DNA from: Lachnospiraceae bacterium
Lineage (GTDB): Bacteria; Bacillota; Clostridia; Lachnospirales; Lachnospiraceae
Assembly (NCBI GenBank): GCA_030524705.1
Contig: JAUNGD010000008.1
Span: 1-64,000, forward strand
DNA length: 64,000 nt
Reading direction: 5' to 3'
Part shown: in pieces, positions 8,450 through 17,660 of the stretch
Position numbering within the stretch: position 1 is the stretch's first letter
How the letters are laid out: each line of letters starts with the position of its first letter
Program-made: the position numbers and the translations under genes
The notes under the pieces: model-generated
Database searches by the model: none
What the model was told of the DNA's origin: nothing
What the model saw: the letters and a program-made list of their open reading frames with translations, nothing else

Positions 8450-9946
8450 ATGTTGGCAGCAAAAAAGTATCAGTTTTGGTTTTGCACAGGCTCACAGGAT
8501 TTGTACGGAGAGGAATGTCTGGCACATGTGGCCGAGCATTCGAAGAAGATTGTGGAAGCGTTGAATCAATGCGGCCACTTACCCTATGAACTTGTCTGGA
8601 AACCGACATTAATCACGAATGAATTAATCCGGAAAACATTTAATGAGGCAAATATGGATGAAAACTGTGCGGGGGTGATTACCTGGATGCACACATTTTC
8701 TCCGGCAAAATCTTGGATTTTAGGTTTGCAGGAATACAGAAAACCACTTCTGCACCTGCATACTCAGTTTAACCGGGAGATTCCGTATGACACCATTGAT
8801 ATGGATTTTATGAATGAGAATCAGGCTGCGCACGGAGACAGGGAATACGGTCATATTTTTTCCCGCCTTGGCATGGAACGGAAAGTGGTCATGGGCTACT
8901 GGGACGACGAGGAGGTGCAGAAGCGAATCGGTTCCTGGATGCGCACAGCGGTGGGTATTATGGAGAGCAGCCATATCCGTGTGATGAGAATTGCGGACAA
9001 TATGCGAAACGTAGCTGTTACCGAGGGGGACAAAGTAGAAGCGCAGATTAAGTTTGGCTGGGAGATAGACGCCTATCCGGTCAATGAGATTACGGAGTAT
9101 GTACAGGCTGTTTCCAAAGCCGATATTGATGCGTTAGTGGAAGAGTATTATCAGAAATATATTATTCTGACGGAAGGTCGGGATGAAAAGGAATTCCGGG
9201 AGCATGTGGCAGTTCAGGCAGGAATCGAAATTGGGTTTGAGCGCTTTCTGCTAGAGAGAAATTACCAGGCGATTGTCACTCACTTTGGAGATTTGGGCGC
9301 ACTCAGGCAGCTTCCGGGACTGGCCATTCAGAGACTGATGGAAAAGGGCTACGGATTCGGCGCAGAGGGCGACTGGAAGACTGCGGCCATGGTGCGTCTG
9401 ATGAAAATTATGACAGCGGGAATGAAAGGGGCAAAGGGAACTTCCTTCATGGAGGATTACACCTACAATCTGGTCCAGGGAAAAGAAGGAATCCTTCAGG
9501 CACATATGCTGGAGGTGTGCCCGACAATTGCGGACGGTCCGATCAGCATCAAGGAGCAGCCGCTTTCCATGGGAGACAGGGAGGATCCGGCCCGGCTGGT
9601 ATTTACTGCAAAAGAAGGACCGGCAATTGCTGTGTCCCTGGTGGATCTGGGCAACCGCTTCCGTCTGATTATCAATGATGTGAATTGCAAAAAAACAGAG
9701 AAGCCGATGCCAAAGCTTCCGGTGGCGACAGCGTTCTGGACGCCGGAGCCAAATTTACAGACAGGTGCGGAAAGCTGGATTCTTGCAGGCGGTGCACATC
9801 ATACGGCATTTACCTATGACCTTACAGCGGAGCAGATGGGCGACTGGGCGGCGCACATGGGAATTGAAGCTGTGTTTATTGACAAGGATACTACTATTCG
9901 TCAGTTGAAAAATGAGCTGTTGTGGAACAGTATCGCTTACAGATAA
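8450..9946 (+). CDS. araA: L-arabinose isomerase
   Basis: Cytoplasmic metal-dependent isomerase converting L-arabinose to L-ribulose, the first step of arabinose catabolism. The 498 residues match the family length and sequence throughout: N-terminal FCTGSQDLYGEE, WMHTFSPAKSWI, LHTQFNREIP, EGDWKTAAMVR with the catalytic Glu region, GTSFMEDYTY, and the C-terminal GGAHHTAFTY supplying the late His. The ATG follows AGAAAGGAGAAG. Ribulokinase and ribulose-phosphate epimerase genes are not in this window, so the pathway must be completed elsewhere. A strong terminator follows, so araA is monocistronic. The divergent AraC-type gene is the likely regulator. Confidence 0.97.
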   Translation: MLAAKKYQFWFCTGSQDLYGEECLAHVAEHSKKIVEALNQCGHLPYELVWKPTLITNELIRKTFNEANMDENCAGVITWMHTFSPAKSWILGLQEYRKPLLHLHTQFNREIPYDTIDMDFMNENQAAHGDREYGHIFSRLGMERKVVMGYWDDEEVQKRIGSWMRTAVGIMESSHIRVMRIADNMRNVAVTEGDKVEAQIKFGWEIDAYPVNEITEYVQAVSKADIDALVEEYYQKYIILTEGRDEKEFREHVAVQAGIEIGFERFLLERNYQAIVTHFGDLGALRQLPGLAIQRLMEKGYGFGAEGDWKTAAMVRLMKIMTAGMKGAKGTSFMEDYTYNLVQGKEGILQAHMLEVCPTIADGPISIKEQPLSMGDREDPARLVFTAKEGPAIAVSLVDLGNRFRLIINDVNCKKTEKPMPKLPVATAFWTPEPNLQTGAESWILAGGAHHTAFTYDLTAEQMGDWAAHMGIEAVFIDKDTTIRQLKNELLWNSIAYR

Positions 9947-10007
9947 AGGCTGCAATACAGAAGAAAGCAGGCAATAATCCTAAAACGTTATAAAACAGGA
10001 AGTAAGA

Positions 10008-10050
10008 GAAGCAGCGTATGCCATAAATGTGGCATACGGATGCTTCTTTT
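10008..10050 (+). terminator. Rho-independent terminator of araA
   Basis: Long stem (GAAGCAGCGTATGCCA paired with TGGCATACGGATGCTTC, nearly perfect) with a six-base loop, followed by TTTT. It lies about 60 bases after the araA stop. Confidence 0.9.
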
Positions 10051-10076
10051 GGTTTCAGGGAATTTGAAGAAGATTA

Positions 10077-10105
10077 TTGAGATAAATATAAAAATACAAT
10101 ATAAT
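10077..10105 (+). promoter_or_regulatory. Candidate sigma-A promoter for mscS
   Basis: TTGAGA, 17-base spacer, TATAAT, 56 bases before the mscS start, in an AT-rich stretch directly after the araA terminator. Confidence 0.6.
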
Positions 10106-10161
10106 AAAAAAATATAAATGGTGAGGAAGATTCAGAAAATTTTCAAATAAGGACGGATGAT

Positions 10162-11010
10162 ATGGGAGATTTGATTCAGAAGGCGGTGGACCATGCCGCC
10201 GCACAGCTTCCGGGCGCAGGGGCGTTTGCTCTCAAGGTTATTCTGTGTATAATAGTATATTTTGTTGGCAAGAAAATGATTTCGTGTGTTGTCAGGACTG
10301 TCAGGCAGATGATGGAGCGAAGCAGGATCCAGGCTGGGGCCGTGACCTTTACCGCATCCATGATAAAGATTACTTTGTATCTGGCACTTATTCTTGGTAT
10401 TGCCATGCAGTTTGGTTTGAAGGAGTCTTCGGTGGCTGCATTGGTGGCCTCCGGCGGTGTTGCGGTTGGCCTTGCGCTGCAGGGCGGTTTGTCAAATTTT
10501 GCCGGCGGCTTTTTAATCCTGCTTTTTCAACCCTTTCAGGTGGGAGATTATATTATAACCCAGGGACAGGAAGGGACGGTACAGAAGATTGAGATTCTCT
10601 ACACGACACTTCACACAATGGACAACCGCCGCGTGATCGTGCCGAACGGAAATCTGGCGAACAATGTTATTGTCAATGTGACAGCTTCTGACAGGAGAAA
10701 GCTGGAGATTAAAGTTGGTATTTCCTATGATGACAGTATTCAAAAAGCAAAGGCTGTGCTGGAACGTCTGATCAGTGACGAGGATGAGGTGCTGAAGAGC
10801 GAAGAGCACCAGGTTTTTGTTGCAGAGCTGGCGGAGAGCAGTGTGGTCATCGGAATGCGCTGCTGGGTGATGACGGAGCAGTATTATCCAGTGCTGTGGC
10901 GGTTCAATGAGAGGATAAAAGAGGAATTTGAATCGGAGGGGATCCAAATTCCTTATCCTCAGATGGATATTCATGTTACTGATAGCAGACGACAGGATAT
11001 CCAATGCTGA
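10162..11010 (+). CDS. mscS: Small-conductance mechanosensitive channel (MscS family)
   Basis: Membrane channel that opens under tension to release solutes after osmotic downshock. The 282 residues show three N-terminal hydrophobic helices. The pore-lining third is Gly/Ala-rich (ASGGVAVGLALQGGLSNFAGG region), followed by the conserved beta domain (FQVGDYI, GTVQKIEILYT, VPNGNLANN) and a C-terminal alpha/beta domain ending in IPYPQMDIHV. This is close to the family norm of about 285. A consensus promoter precedes it. Its last 35 bases overlap the end of the convergent L,D-transpeptidase gene, with no room for a terminator between. Confidence 0.95.
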   Translation: MGDLIQKAVDHAAAQLPGAGAFALKVILCIIVYFVGKKMISCVVRTVRQMMERSRIQAGAVTFTASMIKITLYLALILGIAMQFGLKESSVAALVASGGVAVGLALQGGLSNFAGGFLILLFQPFQVGDYIITQGQEGTVQKIEILYTTLHTMDNRRVIVPNGNLANNVIVNVTASDRRKLEIKVGISYDDSIQKAKAVLERLISDEDEVLKSEEHQVFVAELAESSVVIGMRCWVMTEQYYPVLWRFNERIKEEFESEGIQIPYPQMDIHVTDSRRQDIQC

Positions 11011-12340
11011 CTGTCTGATAGATCAGACTGGCAGCTTCTGTGGGAAGATTGACACAGCCATGGGAGCCGTTGCTGAGATAGATGTCGCCGCCGAATTCGC
11101 TGCGCCAGTTAGCGTCGTGCAGTCCGATGTTGCCGTTAAAGGCCATCCAGTATTCCACATAAGAACTGTAGCCCGGGCCGTTGAGTACGTCCGGGGACTG
11201 CATGTAAAAAATACTGTAAACGCCTCCCGGAGTCTGATTTTCTGTGCCGAAGGTGCCGGATACACAATCTGTTTCCAATAGCTGCTGCCCGTCTTTATAA
11301 AGCCATACCTTCTGGTTCTCAAGGTCAATTTCTACATAACTGTCACCGATATCATTTGTTTCTCCAAAGGCTCCGCCTTTGTGGGACCATACAGGGGAGA
11401 CGGTTTCCAGCGTTGTGGACTGAAGATATTCCTCAATCTGGGCCTTCGTTGCCGCCGTGTCGAGCTTCCAGCCGAAATCGCCTTTATACAATGTGATATC
11501 CGTACCATAGCTGGTGCGGAAGGTTCGGGGATTTCCCTGTGTATCATATTTTTGTGCAAGCTGCTCCACATACGCGGAGAGGAATTCCGGATCGAGAATA
11601 AGTCTGTGATCCTCCGCCTCTATCATGTGTTCGGCCAGATCTGAGCTGCGCAGAAATTCATAGTTTGTTCCGAATTTCATGGCAATGCGGAGATTACGGC
11701 ATGCTCCGTCCTCTGCGTAAGGATTGATCAGATCAGTATCCGCCGTCGCTTCGGGGCTGATCCATGTTTCGTTTAAAACCCATTTCTGGCTGTCGCTGCC
11801 GGTAAATTCACTTAAAATTACAGGAGCGCCGTTGAAGGGCTTTGATGCGTCAAGGGTCAGATATTTTCCCTCACGGGACTGAATATAAAAGGCATTCTCT
11901 CCGACCTCCTGAAGCTGCCAGGATTGGGATCTGACAAGTCCGGCTCCCTCCGGGTGTTCCATAGCCGCCATTGTGACGGAAAGGCCGTCTTCGGAGGCCG
12001 ACAGAGCGTCGCCGGAGTGAAGCGCACTGAAACGGCAGGCGACACCGGGCAGATCTTCAAGATAAAACTTCTGTTGGTTCACATCCAGGGAGCGGTACAT
12101 CTGTAGAGTTTTGTTTTCTGTATCCTGTATAGTACAGTGCTTTACGTCCAGTATAAAGTCAGGATCGGCAGCACTGGCTATTTCGTACAGACCCTGGGGA
12201 ACGTCGGCAATGGAGATAATGCCGGAAGCAGAAGCGCTGCCTGCCGGGACTTCATGCTCTGCTGCAAAGGACGGGAATACAGTGATAAAAGAAGCAATTC
12301 CTGACAGCAATATAGAAAGAGTGATTTTACAGTATTTCAT
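10976..12340 (-). CDS. L,D-transpeptidase with ricin-like N-terminal domain
   Basis: Exported peptidoglycan cross-linking enzyme of 454 residues forming 3-3 links. The ATG at 12340 follows GGAGGA and starts a signal peptide (MKYCKITLSILLSG to SFAAEH). Residues about 35-190 resemble a beta-trefoil lectin repeat (FILDVK, YLTLDAS, DSQKWVL), which may bind glycan. A PG_binding_4-like region follows. The C-terminal YkuD domain holds the catalytic SHGCVNLP with Cys429 and an upstream His in IGLHDANWR. The gene converges on mscS and overlaps its end by 35 bases. A substrate preference within peptidoglycan cannot be read here. Confidence 0.9.
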   Translation of the reverse strand: MKYCKITLSILLSGIASFITVFPSFAAEHEVPAGSASASGIISIADVPQGLYEIASAADPDFILDVKHCTIQDTENKTLQMYRSLDVNQQKFYLEDLPGVACRFSALHSGDALSASEDGLSVTMAAMEHPEGAGLVRSQSWQLQEVGENAFYIQSREGKYLTLDASKPFNGAPVILSEFTGSDSQKWVLNETWISPEATADTDLINPYAEDGACRNLRIAMKFGTNYEFLRSSDLAEHMIEAEDHRLILDPEFLSAYVEQLAQKYDTQGNPRTFRTSYGTDITLYKGDFGWKLDTAATKAQIEEYLQSTTLETVSPVWSHKGGAFGETNDIGDSYVEIDLENQKVWLYKDGQQLLETDCVSGTFGTENQTPGGVYSIFYMQSPDVLNGPGYSSYVEYWMAFNGNIGLHDANWRSEFGGDIYLSNGSHGCVNLPTEAASLIYQTVSIGYPVVCYQ

Positions 12341-12464
12341 TGCGGGATCCTCCGTTGTACAAGTTGTTGAAGCGCTGCGGTTTTTACATACGTGCAAACC
12401 GCTTTTTCATTTTAGCATAGAAATAGAATAAAGAATAGAAAGATTTTACAGGGATTTACTAATA

Positions 12465-12493
12465 TTTACTAATAAATGAATTTATGCTATGAT
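12465..12493 (+). promoter_or_regulatory. Candidate sigma-A promoter for the TPR lipoprotein/hflX unit
   Basis: TTTACT, 17-base spacer, TATGAT, the latter preceded by TGC to make an extended -10. It lies 35 bases before the start at 12529. Confidence 0.6.
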
Positions 12494-12528
12494 AGGTCAA
12501 TAAGTTCCAGAAGGAAAGGAAATAATAC

Positions 12529-13593
12529 ATGAGAAATAGACGCAAAAGAATCGGGTGCGCAGCGACATTGGCTGCAGTGCTGCTGCTACTGGGAGGCTGT
12601 GCAATGGGGGGTGCTGCGGGAAATAAGACAGTGCAGGGAAATAATGCATTGGATGCCAGAGAATACCAGCAGGCACAGCAGCTCTTTCAGGAAGCGGTGA
12701 AGGAAGGCGAACAGGAAATGCTGGCCTACCGCGGACTTGGCATAGCGTATATGGGACTGGCACGGTATGAAGAGGCGGAAATGGCGTTTCAGGCAGCGCT
12801 TGACTATACGGATGATAAGATGCCGGAAAACAGGCAGGATACGGAACTATATCTTGCAACGGTACAATACCGTGAGGAAAAATACGAAGAAACGATCGCG
12901 ACATGCGACGATATACTGAAAGAAACGTCAAAAGGCAATGCAGATGCATATTTTCTGCGGGGAGCCAGTTATCTGCATGAGGGGATCCAGGAAGAGGCAG
13001 GCAAAGATTTTGATGCTGCTGTAGCGATAGAACAGACAGATTATGATCTGTACCTCAATATTTATGAATGTTATCGGGAACAGAATCTTTCCGGGTTGGG
13101 AGGAGAGTACCTGCAGAGCGCTTTAAATATTCCGGGTGATGATATGGAACATTACTACAATCGGGGGCGTATTTATTACTACCTCGAGAATTACGAAGAG
13201 GCGCAGAGGCAGTTGATCAGGCCAGTGGAAGAAAAATACGAGCCGGCCATGTACTTGATAGGCAGGGTTTATCTGGCGATGAACGATTATGAACACGCCC
13301 AGACAATCTATCAGCAGATACAAAGCGAATTTGGCGCGGAGGCAGAGACTTTCAATGGTCTGGCGCTTTGTTCAATCGAAAGCGGAGATTATGATATGGC
13401 GTTGTCTTATATCAGCCAGGGACTGGACACGGAGGGAACCGCAGGAAAACAGGAGTTGTATTTTAACGAAATAATCGCATATGAAAGAAAGCTGGATTTT
13501 GCGGCTGCAAAAGCGAAGGCGCAGGAATATGTACAGAAATATCCCGGCGATGAGGCTGGTCAGAAGGAATGGACATTCTTATCGACAAGGTGA
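12529..13593 (+). CDS. TPR-repeat lipoprotein
   Basis: Predicted membrane-anchored lipoprotein of 354 residues. The basic start and hydrophobic core end in a lipobox LGGC with Cys24 as the lipidated residue. The rest is built of tetratricopeptide repeats, seen as recurring ALDAREYQQAQQLFQEAV, GLARYEEAEMAFQAAL, NYEEAQRQLI and DYEHAQTIYQQI blocks, so it is a protein-interaction scaffold on the outer face of the membrane. Partner unknown. It is followed 46 bases later by hflX in the same direction with no terminator, so the two are probably cotranscribed; no functional link is evident. Confidence 0.88.
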   Translation: MRNRRKRIGCAATLAAVLLLLGGCAMGGAAGNKTVQGNNALDAREYQQAQQLFQEAVKEGEQEMLAYRGLGIAYMGLARYEEAEMAFQAALDYTDDKMPENRQDTELYLATVQYREEKYEETIATCDDILKETSKGNADAYFLRGASYLHEGIQEEAGKDFDAAVAIEQTDYDLYLNIYECYREQNLSGLGGEYLQSALNIPGDDMEHYYNRGRIYYYLENYEEAQRQLIRPVEEKYEPAMYLIGRVYLAMNDYEHAQTIYQQIQSEFGAEAETFNGLALCSIESGDYDMALSYISQGLDTEGTAGKQELYFNEIIAYERKLDFAAAKAKAQEYVQKYPGDEAGQKEWTFLSTR

Positions 13594-13639
13594 GGACAGT
13601 TGAAAGCTTTTGAAAATATGGCGGAGAAAGAATCACAGT

Positions 13640-14881
13640 ATGGAATTGATTGAATTTAAGGAGATTCGGGAAAAAGTAATCCTTGTCGGCGTACAGCAGA
13701 TGACGGGAGACGATACGGAGGAATCCTTGCGTGAGCTGGGAGAGCTGGCGGATACGGCAGGCGCAGAAGTAGCCGGGACTGTTATTCAGCGCCGGGAGAA
13801 TATTCATCCGGGGACCTACATCGGGAAAGGAAAGATAGAGGAAGTAAGGCAGCTTTTGTGGGAAACGGATGCTACGGGGATTATTTGTGATGATGAATTA
13901 AGTCCGGCGCAGATGAACAATCTGCAGTATGAGCTGGAGTGTAAGGTGATGGACCGGACACTTCTGATTCTCGATATATTTGCGCGGCATGCGACATCCC
14001 GGGAGGGAAAGATACAGGTGGAGCTGGCGCAGCTCCGTTACCGGGCCGCAAGGCTTACAGGACTTGGAAATTCTCTTTCCAGGCTTGGCGGCGGTATCGG
14101 CACGAGAGGGCCGGGTGAGAAAAAGCTGGAGATGGACAGGCGTCTGATCCGTACAAGGATCAGTCACCTGAAGAGGGAGCTGGAGGAAGTCATTCGCCAT
14201 CGGGATCTGATCCGCGCCCAGAGACAAAAGACAGAGCAGAAAATTGCAGCGCTGGTTGGCTATACTTCCGTCGGGAAGTCTGCCATCTTCCGCACACTGA
14301 CAGGAGCAGATGTCCTGGAGGATGCAAAGCTGTTTGCTACTCTGGATACAACAACGAGAGGGATTAAACTATCCGGGAGTCAGGAAATACTGCTGACTGA
14401 TACAGTAGGTTTTATTCGGAAGCTGCCGCATCATCTGGTGGAAGCATTTAAAAGTACGCTGGAAGAAGTGTGCTGCGCCGATATCCTGATCCATGTAGTC
14501 GATTCATCAAGTCCTCAGATGGAAGCGCAGATGCATGTGGTGTATGAGACGCTGCACGAACTGGGGGCGGACAGGAAGCCGGTCATTACGGTGTTTAATA
14601 AACAGGATCTGCTGACCGGGCCGCAGAATCTCCGGGATTTCCGTGCGGAACAGTGTATTTACGGTTCGGCCCATACAGGGCAGGGGATGGATGCCCTGCG
14701 GGAAGCCGTCAGCGATATACTGCGGGCCCAGAAAATATACATTGAGCGGCTTTATCCGTATGAAAAAGCCGGGCTGATTCAGCTGATTCGTAAAAAAGGT
14801 GAGCTGCTGGAGGAAAAATATCAGGAGGATGGCATCTTTGTACGGGCTTACGTGCCGGAAAGCATTTACATGAATGTATAA
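13640..14881 (+). CDS. hflX: Ribosome-associated GTPase HflX
   Basis: GTPase that binds the large ribosomal subunit and, in studied bacteria, splits stalled or hibernating ribosomes under stress. The 413 residues contain the N-terminal HflX domain (YIGKGKIEEV, GTRGPGEKKLEMDRR), then the G domain. G1 is GYTSVGKS, the switch region LDTTTRG, G3 DTVGF and G4 NKQD. The ATG at 13640 follows GGAGAAAG; a TTG at 13610 would add ten residues. A 15-base G-U-containing hairpin follows, then the nrdD promoter region. Confidence 0.94.
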   Translation: MELIEFKEIREKVILVGVQQMTGDDTEESLRELGELADTAGAEVAGTVIQRRENIHPGTYIGKGKIEEVRQLLWETDATGIICDDELSPAQMNNLQYELECKVMDRTLLILDIFARHATSREGKIQVELAQLRYRAARLTGLGNSLSRLGGGIGTRGPGEKKLEMDRRLIRTRISHLKRELEEVIRHRDLIRAQRQKTEQKIAALVGYTSVGKSAIFRTLTGADVLEDAKLFATLDTTTRGIKLSGSQEILLTDTVGFIRKLPHHLVEAFKSTLEEVCCADILIHVVDSSSPQMEAQMHVVYETLHELGADRKPVITVFNKQDLLTGPQNLRDFRAEQCIYGSAHTGQGMDALREAVSDILRAQKIYIERLYPYEKAGLIQLIRKKGELLEEKYQEDGIFVRAYVPESIYMNV

Positions 14882-14900
14882 AAAAAGTACAAAGAAAAAG

Positions 14901-14941
14901 GATGTCGTGAAAGTCTCGCAGATATAGGCTTTTACGGCATC
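14901..14941 (+). terminator. Hairpin downstream of hflX, probable weak terminator
   Basis: A 15-base inverted repeat (14901-14915 with 14927-14941, complementary if G-U pairs are allowed), 20 bases after the hflX stop. The following tract is TTCATGTCT rather than a clean T run, so termination strength is uncertain. Confidence 0.45.
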
Positions 14942-14974
14942 TTCATGTCTACATATAGTTGTTTTTGGGAGAAT

Positions 14975-14992
14975 CACAGCATATATGGTGTG
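14975..14992. promoter_or_regulatory. Candidate NrdR box upstream of nrdD
   Basis: CACAGCATATATGGTGTG is a near-perfect palindrome resembling the AT-centred NrdR consensus, placed ten bases before the -35 of the nrdD promoter. Partly similar AT-rich elements occur at about 14948-14963 and 15044-15070, but none sits at the expected 31-32-base pair spacing, so the call is tentative. Confidence 0.4.
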
Positions 14993-15001
14993 TTTTTCTC
15001 A

Positions 15002-15030
15002 TTGACTTACGATTTGGGCGGTGCTATACT
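15002..15030 (+). promoter_or_regulatory. Sigma-A promoter of nrdD
   Basis: TTGACT, 17-base spacer, TATACT, 67 bases before the GTG start of nrdD. One of the best promoter matches in the window. Confidence 0.75.
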
Positions 15031-15097
15031 GATACCCATAGCGAAAATATATAGTACAAGATATAGTTATACATACAGCGGGATGGAGGATTATATA

Positions 15098-17536
15098 GTG
15101 TTTAAGGTTGTAAAGCGTGACGGAGAAATAGCAGAATTTGATCTGACGAAGATCAGCGGAGCCATTGCCAAGGCGTTTGAGGCGAAGCAGATGGAATACA
15201 ACAGCGACATGGTCGATCTTCTGGCGCTCCGGGTAACGGCGGATTTCCAGAAGAAGATTAAAGACGGGCTGATTGATGTGGAGAGCGTGCAGGACAGCGT
15301 GGAGCAGGTGCTGATACAGGCAGGTTATGCTGATGTGGCAAAGGCATATATTCTTTACCGCAAACAGCGGGAAAAGATCCGCAATATGAAATCCACGATT
15401 CTCGATTACAAGGAGATTGTGAACAGCTATGTGAAGGTAGAGGACTGGAGAGTAAAGGAAAATTCTACGGTAACGTATTCTGTTGGCGGACTGATCCTGA
15501 GCAACTCAGGTGCTGTGACCGCCAATTACTGGCTCTCTGAGATTTATGACCAGGAGATTGCAGAGGCGCACCGCAATGCGGATATTCACATTCATGACCT
15601 TTCCATGCTTACCGGTTATTGCGCGGGCTGGTCATTAAAGCAGTTGATCGTTGAGGGGCTTGGCGGGATCAAGGGTAAGATCACTTCGGCTCCGGCAAGG
15701 CACCTTTCCGTACTTTGCAATCAGATGGTAAATTTCCTTGGGATCATGCAGAATGAATGGGCCGGTGCGCAGGCGTTTTCATCCTTTGATACGTATCTGG
15801 CGCCCTTCGTAAAGGCGGACAATCTGTCATACCCGGAGGTTAAGAAATGCATTGAAGCCTTCATTTACGGAGTGAATACGCCAAGCCGCTGGGGAACCCA
15901 GGCTCCGTTTTCCAATATTACATTGGACTGGACTGTTCCGGCCGATCTGGCTGATCAGCCGGCCATCGTAGGCGGCCAGCCGATGGATTTCTGCTACAGG
16001 GACTGCAAAGAAGAGATGGATATGATCAATAAGGCCTTCATTGAGACAATGATCGAAGGCGATGCGGATGGCCGCGGTTTCCAGTATCCGATCCCGACTT
16101 ATTCCATAACAAAGGATTTTGACTGGTCTGAGACGGAAAACAATAAGCTGCTCTTTACCATGACGGCAAAATATGGTACTCCGTATTTTTCCAATTATAT
16201 CAACAGCGACATGCAGCCCAGCGACGTACGGAGTATGTGCTGCCGTCTGCGCCTTGATCTGCGGGAGCTTCGCAAGAAGATGGGCGGCTTCTTCGGCTCT
16301 GGAGAGAGTACGGGAAGCGTCGGCGTAGTTACGATCAATCTGCCGCGGATCGCTTATCTGGCGGCAAACGAAAAGGATTTCTACCGCAGGCTCGACCATA
16401 TGATGGATGTGGCAGCCCGTTCTCTGAAGATCAAGAGAGACGTTATCACGAAGCTTTTGGATGAAGGCCTGTATCCGTACACGAAGCGGTACCTCGGTTC
16501 CTTTGCAAATCATTTTTCCACTATCGGACTGATCGGTATGAATGAAGCGGGACTGAATGCAAACTGGCTTCGCAAGGATCTGACTCATGAGGAGACACAG
16601 CAGTTTGCGAAGGATGTGCTGAACCACATGAGAGAACGCCTTGTAAATTATCAGGAGGAGTACGGCGACCTGTACAATCTCGAAGCGACGCCGGCAGAGT
16701 CCACGACATACCGTTTGGCAAAGCACGACCGGGCGCGCTGGCCGGAGATCATCACGGCAGGAAAGCCGGGAGATACGCCGTATTATACGAACAGTTCACA
16801 TCTTCCGGTAGATTTTACTTCGGATATTTTTGACGCGCTGGATATTCAGGATGAACTGCAGACACTGTATACCTCCGGCACGGTATTCCATGCATTTCTC
16901 GGTGAGCGGCTTCCGGGCTGGAAGGCAGCCGCGACGCTGGTTCGTAAAATTGCCGAGAATTATAAGCTTCCGTATTATACGATGTCTCCGACCTATTCTA
17001 TCTGCCAGGCTCATGGATATCTGGACGGAGAGCAGCAGGTTTGCCCGATCTGCGGCGAGCGCACCGAAGTCTACAGCAGGATCACAGGATATTACCGTCC
17101 GGTGCAGAACTGGAATGACGGTAAAGCTCAGGAATTTGCGAACCGCAGGCTGTATGATATTGCAAACTCCCGTCTCAAGAGAAATGCGGATGGGATCAAT
17201 CCGATGTATCGTGCCGGGATGAATGTTACGGTGAATGCGGAAGGAGATGCGGAAGAACAGCCGGAGGAGCAGAAGACTGAACAGGCAATGGAGCTGGGCG
17301 CAGAAGTACGCTATCTCTTTACGACAAAAACCTGTCCGAATTGTAAGATTGCAAAGGAAATGCTGCGTGGGGAGCCCTATGAGCTTGTGGATGCAGAGGA
17401 AAATCAGGAGCTAGTCAGCCAGTTTGGCGTTATGCAGGCGCCGACGCTGGTGGTTATGCATGACGGAGAGGTAGATAAATATGTCAACGCCTCAAATATC
17501 AAGAGATACGTTGACCGGCTGGTATCAAATGCATAA
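15098..17536 (+). CDS. nrdD: Anaerobic ribonucleoside-triphosphate reductase with fused redoxin domain
   Basis: Class III glycyl-radical enzyme making dNTPs without oxygen; about 812 residues. Order of parts: ATP-cone (residues 1-90, VVKRDGEIAEFDLTKIS), catalytic barrel, a four-Cys zinc site (Cys pairs near 634 and 648, CPICGE), the glycyl-radical loop RITGYYRP (Gly near 663), then an extension of about 80 residues with a CPNC redox motif near 745 and a GVMQAPTLVV segment, a glutaredoxin/thioredoxin fold. The GTG at 15098 is chosen because GGAGGA sits seven bases upstream and the ATP-cone begins there. The fusion suggests a thiol electron donor carried in cis. The activase gene nrdG, usually next door, is not in this window. 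Confidence 0.94.
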   Translation: MFKVVKRDGEIAEFDLTKISGAIAKAFEAKQMEYNSDMVDLLALRVTADFQKKIKDGLIDVESVQDSVEQVLIQAGYADVAKAYILYRKQREKIRNMKSTILDYKEIVNSYVKVEDWRVKENSTVTYSVGGLILSNSGAVTANYWLSEIYDQEIAEAHRNADIHIHDLSMLTGYCAGWSLKQLIVEGLGGIKGKITSAPARHLSVLCNQMVNFLGIMQNEWAGAQAFSSFDTYLAPFVKADNLSYPEVKKCIEAFIYGVNTPSRWGTQAPFSNITLDWTVPADLADQPAIVGGQPMDFCYRDCKEEMDMINKAFIETMIEGDADGRGFQYPIPTYSITKDFDWSETENNKLLFTMTAKYGTPYFSNYINSDMQPSDVRSMCCRLRLDLRELRKKMGGFFGSGESTGSVGVVTINLPRIAYLAANEKDFYRRLDHMMDVAARSLKIKRDVITKLLDEGLYPYTKRYLGSFANHFSTIGLIGMNEAGLNANWLRKDLTHEETQQFAKDVLNHMRERLVNYQEEYGDLYNLEATPAESTTYRLAKHDRARWPEIITAGKPGDTPYYTNSSHLPVDFTSDIFDALDIQDELQTLYTSGTVFHAFLGERLPGWKAAATLVRKIAENYKLPYYTMSPTYSICQAHGYLDGEQQVCPICGERTEVYSRITGYYRPVQNWNDGKAQEFANRRLYDIANSRLKRNADGINPMYRAGMNVTVNAEGDAEEQPEEQKTEQAMELGAEVRYLFTTKTCPNCKIAKEMLRGEPYELVDAEENQELVSQFGVMQAPTLVVMHDGEVDKYVNASNIKRYVDRLVSNA

Positions 17537-17550
17537 ATAAAAGGTTTTTT

Positions 17551-17612
17551 GAAGAGGAGGCCGCTTGAACACTTGGATGAAGTTCCGGTGAGCAGGCGGC
17601 CTCTTCTTTTTG
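17551..17612. terminator. Terminator after nrdD, probably bidirectional
   Basis: GAAGAGGAGGCCGCTTG pairs with CAGGCGGCCTCTTC across a 25-base loop and is followed by TTTTTG; a T run also precedes the left arm, so it can serve the convergent serine hydrolase gene. Confidence 0.85.
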
Positions 17613-17660
17613 TTTAATAATATTTATCCGGGCGGCAAAGAAAGACGCCCGCCTTTTGCC

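Noticed and set aside
15827..16726. Open frame of 299 codons on the minus strand
   Set aside because: Lies wholly inside nrdD on the opposite strand, has no ribosome site or family motifs; a codon-bias shadow.
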